Positions 1 through 7,546 of a DNA stretch of 19,691 nucleotides are shown here, one piece after another (the stretch's first letter is position 1; each line of letters opens with the position of its first letter). Below the pieces are notes generated by a model. It saw nothing but the letters and a program-made list of their open reading frames with translations, was not told the origin of the DNA and ran no database searches. A program made the position numbers and the translations under genes. The stretch is taken from assembly GCA_003158495.1 (NCBI GenBank), contig PMJT01000252.1, forward strand, positions 1-19,691. The letters run 5' to 3'. Origin of the DNA: Chloroflexota bacterium (GTDB lineage: Bacteria; Chloroflexota; Limnocylindria; Limnocylindrales; CSP1-4).

Positions 1-2064
1 GGGAGCCTTGGGCAGGCCGTTGGCGAAGCGGGTGTCCAGCATCCGCACCGGCGGGTTGAGGGGGTGGAAGGTGGAGCCGGAGGAGGGCGTCGCTATCAGA
101 GCATAGCCCGTCGAGGAAGTGATCTGGGCGGTCGCGGTGGTCGCGCCCAGAGTCGTCGGGATCTTGGTCCAGGTCCCGTCCTGGTAGATCGATACGCCGT
201 AGCCGGGTGGGACCGACGAGGGGTTATACGGGAAAGTGAGCTGCGCACTGGCCCCAGCGGTGAGAGTAGGCAGCTCCACGCTGGCACCATCGCCCTGGAG
301 CTGCCAGCCGGACGGGATCGGGTCCGGGAGCTGCGTGGCGGTCAGGTCGGTAAGGGAGAGAGTCGCGGACGATGCGGCTGCTCCGGAATCTAGGCTCAGC
401 TGGATACCGGCAGGAAGATGGACCGAGCCGCCGTCAGTGGGTGTGGCGGTGGTATTGCTGCTGATCACCTGGACTGTGCCGAGGATCGTACGCGCGTCGT
501 CGGGGACGATCTGCCCTGCGTTGTTGATATAGCCGGCCCGTTTGATGCGACCCGCCGCATCAATGGTGTACTCCGCCCAACCAGTTGGGCTCTTGTTCTG
601 CTCGACCGCATAGATCGTGTGAGAGCCATCGCCGTTGAGGTCGGCGTTGTTGACCACTGACACGTGCCCGGCATCAGTGGAACTGCTGCCATCGGTAACG
701 ATGAGATCTCCGGGCTGCGGGACGTAGCCGTCACCGGCGATACCCAAGCTGGGTATGGCGGCCTGGTGCCAGACGAGACCGTCATGGTTCGAGCCCCCGA
801 GCCACCCGGAGGTGCCAACCGTCGAGCCGCTGTAGTACACGGCGGCGATCTCCTTGGCGACGAGAACGCCCGGGAAGAATCCAGGTTTCCACCATCCTTG
901 CGTCTTGTAGAAACGCTGCGCGAGCTCGACACACTGCCAGTAACCCAGGAGATTGCCTTGATCGTCCTGTGGGTCACCGACATGCTGGTTGGCGGACACT
1001 TGGGCACCACAGTATTCAGAGGATCTATAGCCGGCCGGGTAGCAAACGTTGGCACCCTGCCCGCCGTACCAGGCGGCCGCGGGGACGACAACGTCAGTGG
1101 AGACCGACAAGACCTGAGCCACCCATACAATGCAGTCGTAGTTAGTGTCACCTGGGTTCTGCGCGTAGACAGTGGCTGTGGCCGACGTGTCCCCTGGGCT
1201 TATCAACGACGTTACGTCGGCGGTCATCGTGTCCCAGAGGTTGCCGTATGAGTACGAGGGCCCGGCCTGTGCATCGCTGCCGAGCCAGGCTGCGGAGGGC
1301 AGAGAGACCCCGTTAAACGTACTGACTGGCTTGGTGTAGCTCGTCTGGCCGTCGGCGCCGATGAAGGTCGTGGACGCTGTGCTTACAACTCCAGACGCGG
1401 TGAAGCCGGCAAGCCTCTGAGTTGCGGATGAGGTGATGTCCGTTGCGCCCTGGTCGATGATGGTATCGGTTAGCGGGCTGGCTGCGTTTGCGTAGACAAC
1501 CACAAGCGAGGCGCCCTCCGCCATGGGCGCGACTGACGATGTCCAGGGATCTGTCCCGTCGGTGAGTCCGGAGGCAAAGCCGGCCAGCTGGTACATGCCG
1601 TTGCCGGTAACGAAGCTCGTCACATCGGCAACGTAGGCGAAGTTCGCCCCGTTCCCCCAGCACGGGTCCCCACCGGACGAATACAGCGTGCCGTCAAAGG
1701 CTTGTCCATTCAGACTCCCAGTCGCGTACCCAGCGCTGGCGCTGTTGCCTAGGATGTCCCAGTAGAGGAACGCGGCTGTCACTGTCGATCCCGCAGGGAT
1801 GCCCGATACATCTACGGTGCCGTACCCACGGTTTCTCATTGCGACGCCAGCGGCTACGTATCCCCCTTGCTGCGTGACCGAGAAGGAGGACTCCAGCGGC
1901 TCGGAGGCCGTGCTCGGCTGCGTTCCAATCACGGCAGGCCCCTCCCCGCCGCCTAGAACCGATCCACTCGTCGGACTTGCGGCACGCGTCGCGGCTGGGG
2001 AAACTGAGGTGAATACCAAGGTTATGACCGCTAGCCCAACCGCTGCTTTGAGTATCAGCCGCAT
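1..2064 (-). CDS. Secreted CHAP-domain protein, C-terminus cut by window edge
   Basis: An unbroken frame of 688 codons runs from ATG at 2064 to base 1 with no stop, so the C-terminus lies outside the window. A strong ribosome site (GGGGGAGG, 6 bases before ATG) fixes the start. Residues 1-28 are a Sec signal peptide (basic start, hydrophobic core, likely cleavage after TRA). Residues ~60-320 are a Gly/Ser/Thr-rich beta-sandwich-like region with YVADVTSFV and GASLVVVYAN motifs, resembling DUF3344-type extracellular domains. Residues ~365-500 look like a CHAP amidase/peptidase: Cys378 in YWQCVELAQRF, a PGDLIV motif, His467 in AGHVSVV, and Glu488/Asn490 as possible third residues. CHAP enzymes cleave peptidoglycan cross-links or similar amides. 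The last residues, VRMLDTRFANGL, match the start of an LDTR-type repeat domain common in secreted proteins of high-GC bacteria. The exact substrate is unknown; cell-wall remodelling or lysis is inferred. Confidence 0.85.
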   Translation of the reverse strand, partial: MRLILKAAVGLAVITLVFTSVSPAATRAASPTSGSVLGGGEGPAVIGTQPSTASEPLESSFSVTQQGGYVAAGVAMRNRGYGTVDVSGIPAGSTVTAAFLYWDILGNSASAGYATGSLNGQAFDGTLYSSGGDPCWGNGANFAYVADVTSFVTGNGMYQLAGFASGLTDGTDPWTSSVAPMAEGASLVVVYANAASPLTDTIIDQGATDITSSATQRLAGFTASGVVSTASTTFIGADGQTSYTKPVSTFNGVSLPSAAWLGSDAQAGPSYSYGNLWDTMTADVTSLISPGDTSATATVYAQNPGDTNYDCIVWVAQVLSVSTDVVVPAAAWYGGQGANVCYPAGYRSSEYCGAQVSANQHVGDPQDDQGNLLGYWQCVELAQRFYKTQGWWKPGFFPGVLVAKEIAAVYYSGSTVGTSGWLGGSNHDGLVWHQAAIPSLGIAGDGYVPQPGDLIVTDGSSSTDAGHVSVVNNADLNGDGSHTIYAVEQNKSPTGWAEYTIDAAGRIKRAGYINNAGQIVPDDARTILGTVQVISSNTTATPTDGGSVHLPAGIQLSLDSGAAASSATLSLTDLTATQLPDPIPSGWQLQGDGASVELPTLTAGASAQLTFPYNPSSVPPGYGVSIYQDGTWTKIPTTLGATTATAQITSSTGYALIATPSSGSTFHPLNPPVRMLDTRFANGLPKAP

Positions 2065-2827
2065 TGACTGCCTCCCCCTATTCAATGTCGAGTCTTGACC
2101 GTTACGCGCCGCCGTACCCGATCGCCGCCGCGCCGTACGCTGCCGGTGAAATGCCTTTGGGCGGCCTTCGCGCGAGCAAGCCGCGGAGATCGTCGACCAT
2201 AATCCCTGCCGTGCTGGCACTCGGGGCCGAACGTGGCAAGCGTCCGACCGAGATTCTCGCCGGCCCGATCGGCAGAGGGGTGGACGGAGTCAGAGTAGGG
2301 ACACAGGCCAGGCGCTTGCGTTGGTGTGCACCACCGTTCACCACGAATGGAGGCCCAGGCCTCTCCGCTCTGACGATCACCTTGCCCGAACCGGCGATCG
2401 GTAATCGATTGCCACCTCGCGGATGGGAGTTGAGACGCGTCACTCCACTCCGCCGACGGCTCGTCTGGGGAACCAGGTCGCCCACGCAGGCGAGCGAGCC
2501 AATGGTACTCGCGTCCGGTCATGCGCTGTCAGGCCGAATGAACGGCCTGACTCCATGGCCGACAACCGCGGTCGTCACGATCGCAGGTTCGTGACGATTC
2601 TGCTGAACCCGACTGGGTCGGCCCTTGCCGTCAGGTCTGCCGGACGAGTCCAACCCGCGGAAGCTGCGCTGCCAGGACGCCGTTGGCTGGCCGGTAACGT
2701 AAGGCACTTGTGCGCCGTTACGGCGAGTGCTATTTCGAAGCCAACAGTTGAGCGCACCGGCCCGTCGGCCCGCGCTCGTTCCGGGATGCCCGGCTTTTGG
2801 GGCAGTCCGCCCAGCCAAGGAGAACCG
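2065..2827. other. Divergent intergenic region, no convincing gene
   Basis: This 763-base stretch separates the divergently read CHAP gene and ammonium channel gene. Open frames exist on both strands, but their translations are Arg/Pro-rich, lack domains and have no ribosome sites, so I do not call them. The frame of the ammonium channel is open back to 2423, but that extension has no membrane segment and no family resemblance. The right part (2694-2793) holds several inverted repeats, listed separately. It may also contain decayed coding sequence. Confidence 0.5.
2694..2793 (+). promoter_or_regulatory. Structured leader with three stem-loops before the ammonium channel gene
   Basis: Three potential hairpins lie in tandem on the coding strand. 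The first pairs GTAACG (2694-2699) with CGTTAC (2716-2721), or alternatively CGTAA-GGC with GCC-G-TTACG. The second (2750-2777) pairs GAGCGC with GCGCTC and has an inner GGCC/GGCC stem around CGTC. The third is CCGGG-ATG-CCCGG (2781-2793), followed by CTTTT, so it resembles a weak intrinsic terminator 34 bases before the start codon. The adjacent gene on the other strand runs away, so this is not that gene's terminator. Attenuation of the channel gene is an inference; chance structure in GC-rich DNA is the alternative. Confidence 0.35.
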
Positions 2828-4054
2828 ATGCCAGGGCTCGACACTGGTAACACCGGCTTCATGCTGCTCTGCAGCAGCCTGGTCATGTTGATGACGCCGG
2901 GTTTGGCCTTCTTCTACGGAGGCCTGGTCGGCCGCCGAAATGTCCTCGCGATCATGATCCAGAGCTTCGTCTCGATGGGCTGGACCACGGTCATCTGGTT
3001 CGCCGTCGGGTACTCGCTCTGCTTTTCCGGCGGCTCGGGCGCGGTGATCGGCAACCTCGACAAGGCCTTCCTCAACGGCGTGAGCCTGACCAGCCCGTCC
3101 CCGCTCAATCACTCGATCCCCGAGATCGTGTTTGTCGCCTACCAGATGATGTTCGCGATCATCACTCCGGCGTTGATCACGGGCGCCTTCGCCAACCGGG
3201 TGACCTTCAAGGCGTACATGGTGTTTCTTACCGGGTGGTTGCTGTTCGTCTACTTTCCGTTTGTCCACATGATCTGGGGCGGCGGGCTCCTTGCGACGTG
3301 GGGCGTGCTCGACTACGCAGGCGGCATCGTCGTTCACAACACGGCCGGACTTGCAGCCCTCGCATCGGTTCTTTATGTCGGACGCCGATCGGTCACCGAT
3401 CGGGGCCCCCATAGCATCCCCCTTGTGGCGCTCGGGACGGGCTTGCTCTGGTTCGGTTGGTACGGGTTCAATGCGGGGTCGGAGTTTCGGGTCGACGCCA
3501 CAACCGCCGTTGCCTTCCTGAACACCGACGTGGCGGCCTCGTTTGCGGCGATGGCGTGGCTGTTCGCGTCCTGGATCTTCGAGAAGCGACCGAGCTTTCT
3601 CGGGCTACTTACCGGCGCGGTCGCGGGCCTGGCCACCATCACTCCGGCAGCCGGCTATGTGTCCCCGGTCACGGCGTGTCTGATCGGTACAGTCGCCGGA
3701 GTCGTCTGCTTCGGCGCCGTTGCCCTCAAGAACCACCTGCGCTGGGACGACGCTCTCGACGTGTGGGGCGTCCACGGCGTTGGTGGCTTCCTCGGCATCG
3801 TCATGCTCGGGGTGTTTGCTACTACGGCGTTCAATCCAAACGGCGCAAACGGGCTCCTTGCCGGCAACGCGACTTTCTTCTTGCACGAGTTGGTCGCTGT
3901 CGTACTGTCGTCGGTTTGGGCCTTCGGCTTCACGTATGGAATGCTGTGGCTCATCGATCGAGTGACGCCCGTGCACGTTACGCAGGGCGTCGAAGAGGTC
4001 GGTTTGGACGCAGGGTTGCTCCACGAGGAGGCCTATCTGGAGGGCTCCATCTAG
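2828..4054 (+). CDS. amt: Ammonium transporter (Amt/MEP/Rh family)
   Basis: This 408-residue integral membrane protein should form a trimeric channel that binds NH4+ outside and conducts ammonia/ammonium inward. The length fits the family. About 11 membrane helices are visible, starting directly with residues 7-34 and no signal peptide. Family residues are present: Phe109 in the MMFAIIT motif and Phe214 in WFGWYGFNAGS (Phe gate), Trp150 in HMIWGGG, Asp162 in LDYAGG, and the twin pore histidines His170 (GGIVVHNTAG) and His316 (DVWGVHGVGG). The short cytoplasmic tail carries GLDAGLLHEEAY, the usual Amt tail pattern. ATG at 2828 is chosen because AAGGAGA lies just upstream and the first helix begins at once; the frame is open further upstream but unlike the family. 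No glnK/glnB PII gene is adjacent. The gene appears monocistronic. Confidence 0.95.
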   Translation: MPGLDTGNTGFMLLCSSLVMLMTPGLAFFYGGLVGRRNVLAIMIQSFVSMGWTTVIWFAVGYSLCFSGGSGAVIGNLDKAFLNGVSLTSPSPLNHSIPEIVFVAYQMMFAIITPALITGAFANRVTFKAYMVFLTGWLLFVYFPFVHMIWGGGLLATWGVLDYAGGIVVHNTAGLAALASVLYVGRRSVTDRGPHSIPLVALGTGLLWFGWYGFNAGSEFRVDATTAVAFLNTDVAASFAAMAWLFASWIFEKRPSFLGLLTGAVAGLATITPAAGYVSPVTACLIGTVAGVVCFGAVALKNHLRWDDALDVWGVHGVGGFLGIVMLGVFATTAFNPNGANGLLAGNATFFLHELVAVVLSSVWAFGFTYGMLWLIDRVTPVHVTQGVEEVGLDAGLLHEEAYLEGSI

Positions 4055-4117
4055 GGCGCATCTAAAGGTCAGCTCTGGAACAGCGTAGGTCGCTAACCAG
4101 CACTCAGGGAGCGGCGG

Positions 4118-4134
4118 GTCCAGCTCGACTGGAC
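4118..4134 (+). terminator. Possible terminator hairpin after amt
   Basis: GTCCAG (4118-4123) and CTGGAC (4129-4134) form a perfect 6-bp stem with a 5-base loop, 64 bases after the amt stop. There is no real U-tract, so intrinsic termination is uncertain. Confidence 0.3.
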
Positions 4135-4308
4135 AGTTCTGTCGACACGACCTGCTCATGGCGTCGGTTGACCCGTGCCGCGCCGAGGTCCTTTAGGAAT
4201 GCACCCTGACCTCAGCGGGGGGTCGGTAGCTCCGGGTCGCGGTGCTTGGGCCGGCCAGTCGTGAGGGAGACCGTCGCCACTACCGGTTAGCGATTGGAGG
4301 TTGAAGGG

Positions 4309-4323
4309 CGCGCTCAGAGCGCG
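4309..4323 (-). terminator. Possible terminator hairpin after the ATPase gene
   Basis: CGCGCT and AGCGCG form a perfect 6-bp GC-rich stem with loop CAG, about 60 bases beyond the ATPase stop on its transcript. No U-run follows. It would also be read as a hairpin in transcripts from the amt side. Confidence 0.25.
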
Positions 4324-4381
4324 GCTCAAGTTGAAACTACCTAGTGTCCGCTTAGGCTCAGGGTGCAGGCTCAGGCTCGGC

Positions 4382-6769
4382 TCATACCTCGTCGGCTAGC
4401 TCGTCGAACTCATCCGCCCCTTCATCGTTCGGTAGCGATGAGCTGACCTGTTCGTCCGCCCCGCCAAGCCTGGCAATGATCGCGGCCCGCACCCGCTTTG
4501 CCCAAGCCGCTGAGGTTCGGTTCGTCAAAGCTTGAGCCGTGGCCGCCGCTGTCGCATCGCCAAGGCACGCCTGGGCGCTTGCGCGAGTGGCTAGAGCGAT
4601 GAGCTCAGGGTCCGGGCGAGTTACTGTCATGGGATGCTGCTGCCAATCGGGATCAGGTGTGAACGCCACAAGGACGGCTGGCGGCTCTTGCTGCTCCGGG
4701 ACGGAATCTAGAGCAAGGACTTGGTCGCACCAATCGATCGCTCCTGAGTACTGCCCGAGGCCCGCACACGCGGCTGCGAGATTGCAACGCAGGATCTGCT
4801 GCTCACGGAGATCGCGCGAATCCTCCAGGCCTCCCCGCGTCGCAGCCTGTTCGAGCGCGATTAGCGCGCCATCGAATTTGCCGGCTGTAAGCCTCACAAA
4901 ACCGAGATTGTTGAGGAAGACGAGGGCGCTCTCCGGAAGATGGCGCTCGCCCTCGATTTCCGGCCTGAGGTCTCTGAGGAATGACTCGCCCAGGACGGAG
5001 GCTTGGCTGCGTCGCCCACTCAGCCACAGGCCAGCAATGGATATCGTGCCCCACCAGAACCGCTCGCTTAGCGTCCACGCCCGCCATTCATCGGGGCTGA
5101 GCGCGACGGTCTCGACTGCTCCCGGTCTAGCCCCGTACGGGACGGCCTGCGCGACTGTTTCGGTGAGCGACTTGAGGATTTCATCCTCAGTCCTACTGCT
5201 CTCCTCAGCCATGCTGAACGCAGCAACTATCGTGAACCCGTCCTCGGTTATCTCGAATGGGATCATCGCGAGGACGAATTGATGATGGCTATCAACGTCG
5301 TTCACATCGGGGATAGGCGGCAGGAACGCTGGCTTGTCGAAGTTCTTCGAGCGAAGCTGACTGAAACGCTCCGCCATCGACTCGTCCGTGCCGCGAACCA
5401 AGTCGACGCGCGATCTATGGAATATGGCGAAAAGACCGGCCGTCGCGAAGTTGACGCCGAACCGTTGCTCTAGCTTCTGTGCGAGACGCTCGGAGAACCG
5501 TCCTTCGAACCCCGGCTTCATCACACCGATGACCTGGGCGTGGTACTTCAGGTAGAGGCGCCCGAGTTCCCCAAACGCCGGCCGCAGAAAGTCGCCGTCG
5601 ACGGAGGCGAGGTGAACACGCTCGAGCGCTTCCCAATCCGAGGCGACCAGGCGTCTAGCCGTTTCGACAACCGCGGGGGTCGGAGCATCGAACGCCGCGC
5701 GCAGCAGGGCGTGTTCGTGGATCGTGAGCTGCGGATCCACGCAGTAAGCTGCAGCCAGCTCAACTGTAGGCGGTTCGAGGGTGCGTACTATGGCGAGGGC
5801 AGCCTGGTCTTCAACGGACGGCCTCAGTTGGGCAGCTACGGCCTCAAGCACTTGGTCGCTGAGCGCCAGAGTCGATACCTCACCGCGCTCCAGCTTGTCA
5901 TACATCGCATGGCACAACAGGGAGACCTCGAACGGCCGCCCACCGGACAGGGCGTGGACTTCGTGAATGAGCTCTGGGGGCACGACGCCGGCGTAATCCA
6001 CCCCGGCACTCTGAAGGGGCCTGATCATCGCGTCGCGTGTCTCTTGTTCGTCAGCAAGCGCCTGTAGGTTCAGCCGCTCGAAATGTCTGCTCATCGGCGC
6101 CATCGCAGTGTCTAGGGCGGTCAGGAAGCCATCAGATCCGCATAACACGGTCGCGATCAGCCCCGGCGTGATGAACAGGTTGCGGAGTCGCTGAACCGTG
6201 ACGGGCTGCGTCTCGAGCTTGTTCGCTTCGTCAACGACAAGCACGAGTCCTGGGCTGTCGACATCCCTTGCGCCGTCCGTCAATTCCTGAAGATCCTTCT
6301 CGACCAAGAGGTCGGAGATGCGACTCACGCCGTACCCGCACGCCGCAGCGAACCGCAACACGCGTAGAGGACCAACCGGGTGCTCGGACGGCGCGCCGAC
6401 GAGCGTGTTCTGGAACTGGTTGTCAAACTCGCTCCCGGCGCCGCCGAAAGCGCCCGCCCGGATCGCCGCGTTCGTGAGCGCTGTAATGGCCTCGACAATG
6501 AACTGGCTGTCTTGTGCGCTATCGTCATCGAGCGTGACGCGGGCATAGACCAAGCCTTGTTTGTCGAGCGCCTCGTCGAGCCGACCGAGAAGGCTAGTCT
6601 TGCCTATCGAGCGAGGGCCGTGGATTAGAAGATGTTGGATTCTGCCGTCGCGTACCGCGGCCGCGAATCGGCCGAACGCGCCTAGCTCCGACCGCCGGCC
6701 GGCGAAAACGTCCGCGCCGGCGGGCGTAGAGTAGTCATAGGGATTGGGCGGCCAGCGTCTCTGAGTCAA
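4382..6769 (-). CDS. AAA/STAND-like ATPase with C-terminal TPR-like repeats, third gene of the TA operon
   Basis: A 795-residue cytoplasmic ATPase. The N-terminus has the NPYDY...VFAGRRSEL motif typical of AAA_16/STAND-type ATPases. Walker A is GPRSIGKT (51-58), Walker B is LVLVVDE (175-181, Asp180-Glu181), a sensor-like CGSD lies at 210-213, and a GGRPF motif (276-280) resembles the GG-P motif of ORC/STAND ATPases. The middle is helical with no recognised domain. At roughly 625-700 two TPR-like repeats are visible (LNNLGFVRLTAGKFDGAL and CNLAAACAGLGQYSGAI), followed by an acidic tail. The start is TTG at 6769, overlapping the antitoxin stop as TTGA; no later Met precedes the conserved N-terminal motif, so TTG is credible and translation is probably coupled. 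ATP hydrolysis is likely; the role as a sensor or regulator of the TA pair or of defence is inferred. Confidence 0.9.
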   Translation of the reverse strand: MTQRRWPPNPYDYSTPAGADVFAGRRSELGAFGRFAAAVRDGRIQHLLIHGPRSIGKTSLLGRLDEALDKQGLVYARVTLDDDSAQDSQFIVEAITALTNAAIRAGAFGGAGSEFDNQFQNTLVGAPSEHPVGPLRVLRFAAACGYGVSRISDLLVEKDLQELTDGARDVDSPGLVLVVDEANKLETQPVTVQRLRNLFITPGLIATVLCGSDGFLTALDTAMAPMSRHFERLNLQALADEQETRDAMIRPLQSAGVDYAGVVPPELIHEVHALSGGRPFEVSLLCHAMYDKLERGEVSTLALSDQVLEAVAAQLRPSVEDQAALAIVRTLEPPTVELAAAYCVDPQLTIHEHALLRAAFDAPTPAVVETARRLVASDWEALERVHLASVDGDFLRPAFGELGRLYLKYHAQVIGVMKPGFEGRFSERLAQKLEQRFGVNFATAGLFAIFHRSRVDLVRGTDESMAERFSQLRSKNFDKPAFLPPIPDVNDVDSHHQFVLAMIPFEITEDGFTIVAAFSMAEESSRTEDEILKSLTETVAQAVPYGARPGAVETVALSPDEWRAWTLSERFWWGTISIAGLWLSGRRSQASVLGESFLRDLRPEIEGERHLPESALVFLNNLGFVRLTAGKFDGALIALEQAATRGGLEDSRDLREQQILRCNLAAACAGLGQYSGAIDWCDQVLALDSVPEQQEPPAVLVAFTPDPDWQQHPMTVTRPDPELIALATRASAQACLGDATAAATAQALTNRTSAAWAKRVRAAIIARLGGADEQVSSSLPNDEGADEFDELADEV

Positions 6770-7092
6770 TTCCGCACAGTCGTCTTTGGCGCTATATCGA
6801 CCACTAGCTCGCTACCAAGGGCCTCGGCAAGACGCCGGAGGGTATCGAGTCTGTAACTCGAGTAGTCTGCGGACTCATAGCGCGAGATGACAGACTGCGT
6901 GGTGTTTACGCGCGCGGCGAGCTCCGCTTGCGAAAGCCCTTGCTCAGCCCTTAATTTCGCGATCTTCAAACCAAGGCTCGCACGGTGTTGAGCCTCCCGG
7001 TATTCCGCCGCGAACTCTGGGTCACGGAGTCTCTCGGTCAGATCCTCGCGATAGTCGACGCCATGCTCTCTTGGGTCGTTTGGATGATTCAC
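6766..7092 (-). CDS. higA: HigA-type XRE antitoxin
   Basis: A 108-residue protein with an XRE/Cro-type helix-turn-helix at about 39-97: LGLKIAKLRAEQGLSQAELA followed by the recognition helix around TTQSVISRYES (64-74) and a Leu-rich closing helix. The N-terminal segment (DLTERLRDPEFAAEY) resembles the toxin-binding extension of HigA-like antitoxins. It should bind and neutralise the toxin encoded just upstream and repress the shared promoter, for which a palindrome is visible at 7439-7456. The start is GTG at 7092, sharing GTGA with the toxin stop; its own stop overlaps the ATPase TTG start as TTGA. Family assignment is firm; the specific pairing follows from order and overlap. Confidence 0.9.
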   Translation of the reverse strand: MNHPNDPREHGVDYREDLTERLRDPEFAAEYREAQHRASLGLKIAKLRAEQGLSQAELAARVNTTQSVISRYESADYSSYRLDTLRRLAEALGSELVVDIAPKTTVRN

Positions 7093-7430
7093 CGAATACT
7101 CCTTGCCCGCTCGGCGGCAACCTCATACTCGTGCTGAAGTTGTGCCGTGGAGGTCTTTTGAAACGCATGGAGGACGACAACATCGCCATCGAGGAGTGTG
7201 TAGATGATCCGAAACTGAGCACCTCCGAAGCGAGTTCTGAGCTCACGTAGACCACGATGCGTGGCGATCGCTGACGTGAGCGGAAATGGCAAGACGGGAC
7301 CTTCAGTCGCAAGGAGATCAATATCCGCCAGGATCGCTGCCCGATGCTTCACCGACGCAAGTCCATCTACGAACTCGACCAAGGGCACTCGGCCACTTGA
7401 TTGTCTGAAGTAGAGGACTCGGCACGACAT
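7089..7430 (-). CDS. higB: HigB/RelE-superfamily toxin (phage Gp49-like)
   Basis: A 113-residue protein with the Gp49/HigB pattern: an N-terminal beta strand (CRVLYFRQ), PLVEFVDGL, two helices, then LRELRTRF (61-68), FRIIYTLLDGDVVVLHAFQK (73-92) and a C-terminal helix ending EVAAERAR. Members of this family are ribosome-dependent or ribosome-associated mRNA nucleases that inhibit translation. Glu63, Arg65, Arg74, His88 and Lys92 fall at conserved family positions. The toxin-first order is usual for higBA. ATG at 7430 sits 6 bases after a good -10 box, so the mRNA is probably leaderless and no ribosome site is seen. The gene overlaps the antitoxin by GTGA. The toxin looks intact. Confidence 0.9.
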   Translation of the reverse strand: MSCRVLYFRQSSGRVPLVEFVDGLASVKHRAAILADIDLLATEGPVLPFPLTSAIATHRGLRELRTRFGGAQFRIIYTLLDGDVVVLHAFQKTSTAQLQHEYEVAAERARSIR

Positions 7431-7436
7431 AGGCGC

Positions 7437-7465
7437 AGTATCGCACTAATGCGATAACGCGTCAA
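7437..7465 (-). promoter_or_regulatory. Promoter and palindromic operator of the higBA-ATPase operon, probably leaderless
   Basis: Read on the minus strand, TTGACG (7465-7460) and GATACT (7442-7437) are separated by exactly 17 bases, a near-consensus housekeeping promoter. Six bases follow the -10 box before ATG at 7430, so transcription would begin at or next to the start codon. A perfect inverted repeat, TATCGCA-N4-TGCGATA (7439-7456), fills the spacer and overlaps the -10 box, the position expected for an autorepressing XRE antitoxin operator. Confidence 0.75.
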
Positions 7466-7509
7466 GAGGGCCAGCTAGGTCAGGCCGGTCCCCAGTGCGC
7501 CGATCTGCT

Positions 7510-7527
7510 CACGATCCGCGCATCGTG
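7510..7527 (-). terminator. Possible hairpin after the nuclease-like gene
   Basis: CACGAT (7510-7515) and ATCGTG (7522-7527) form a 6-bp stem with loop CCGCGC in the 116-base gap between the nuclease-like gene and the toxin. There is no U-tract. It may separate the two transcription units or may be a further regulator site. Confidence 0.25.
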
Positions 7528-7546
7528 GCGTCCGACCCTGCCCCGA

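Larger units (their letters stand above)
4055..4381. other. Convergent intergenic region
   Basis: This 327-base gap lies between the convergent ammonium channel and ATPase genes. I see no gene. It contains an inverted repeat GTCCAG-CTCGA-CTGGAC (4118-4134), a second, CGCGCT-CAG-AGCGCG (4309-4323), and short direct repeats of GGCTCAGG near 4353-4376, just after the ATPase stop. The hairpins could end transcription from either side. Confidence 0.5.

Noticed and set aside
2064..2594. Plus-strand and minus-strand frames in the 2.1-2.6 kb gap
   Set aside because: They overlap one another, lack ribosome sites and give Arg/Pro-rich translations without recognisable structure.
2703..2720. Possible sigma-54 promoter before amt
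   Set aside because: GGCAC is present but the required TTGC element is not at the right spacing.
2423..2827. Upstream extension of the ammonium channel (start at 2423)
   Set aside because: The 135 extra residues are Arg-rich with no family match, while AAGGAGA sits just before ATG 2828 and the first membrane helix begins there.
2519..4159. Long minus-strand frames across the ammonium channel gene
   Set aside because: They are antisense shadows of a clearly assigned membrane protein; GC-rich codon bias keeps the opposite frames open.
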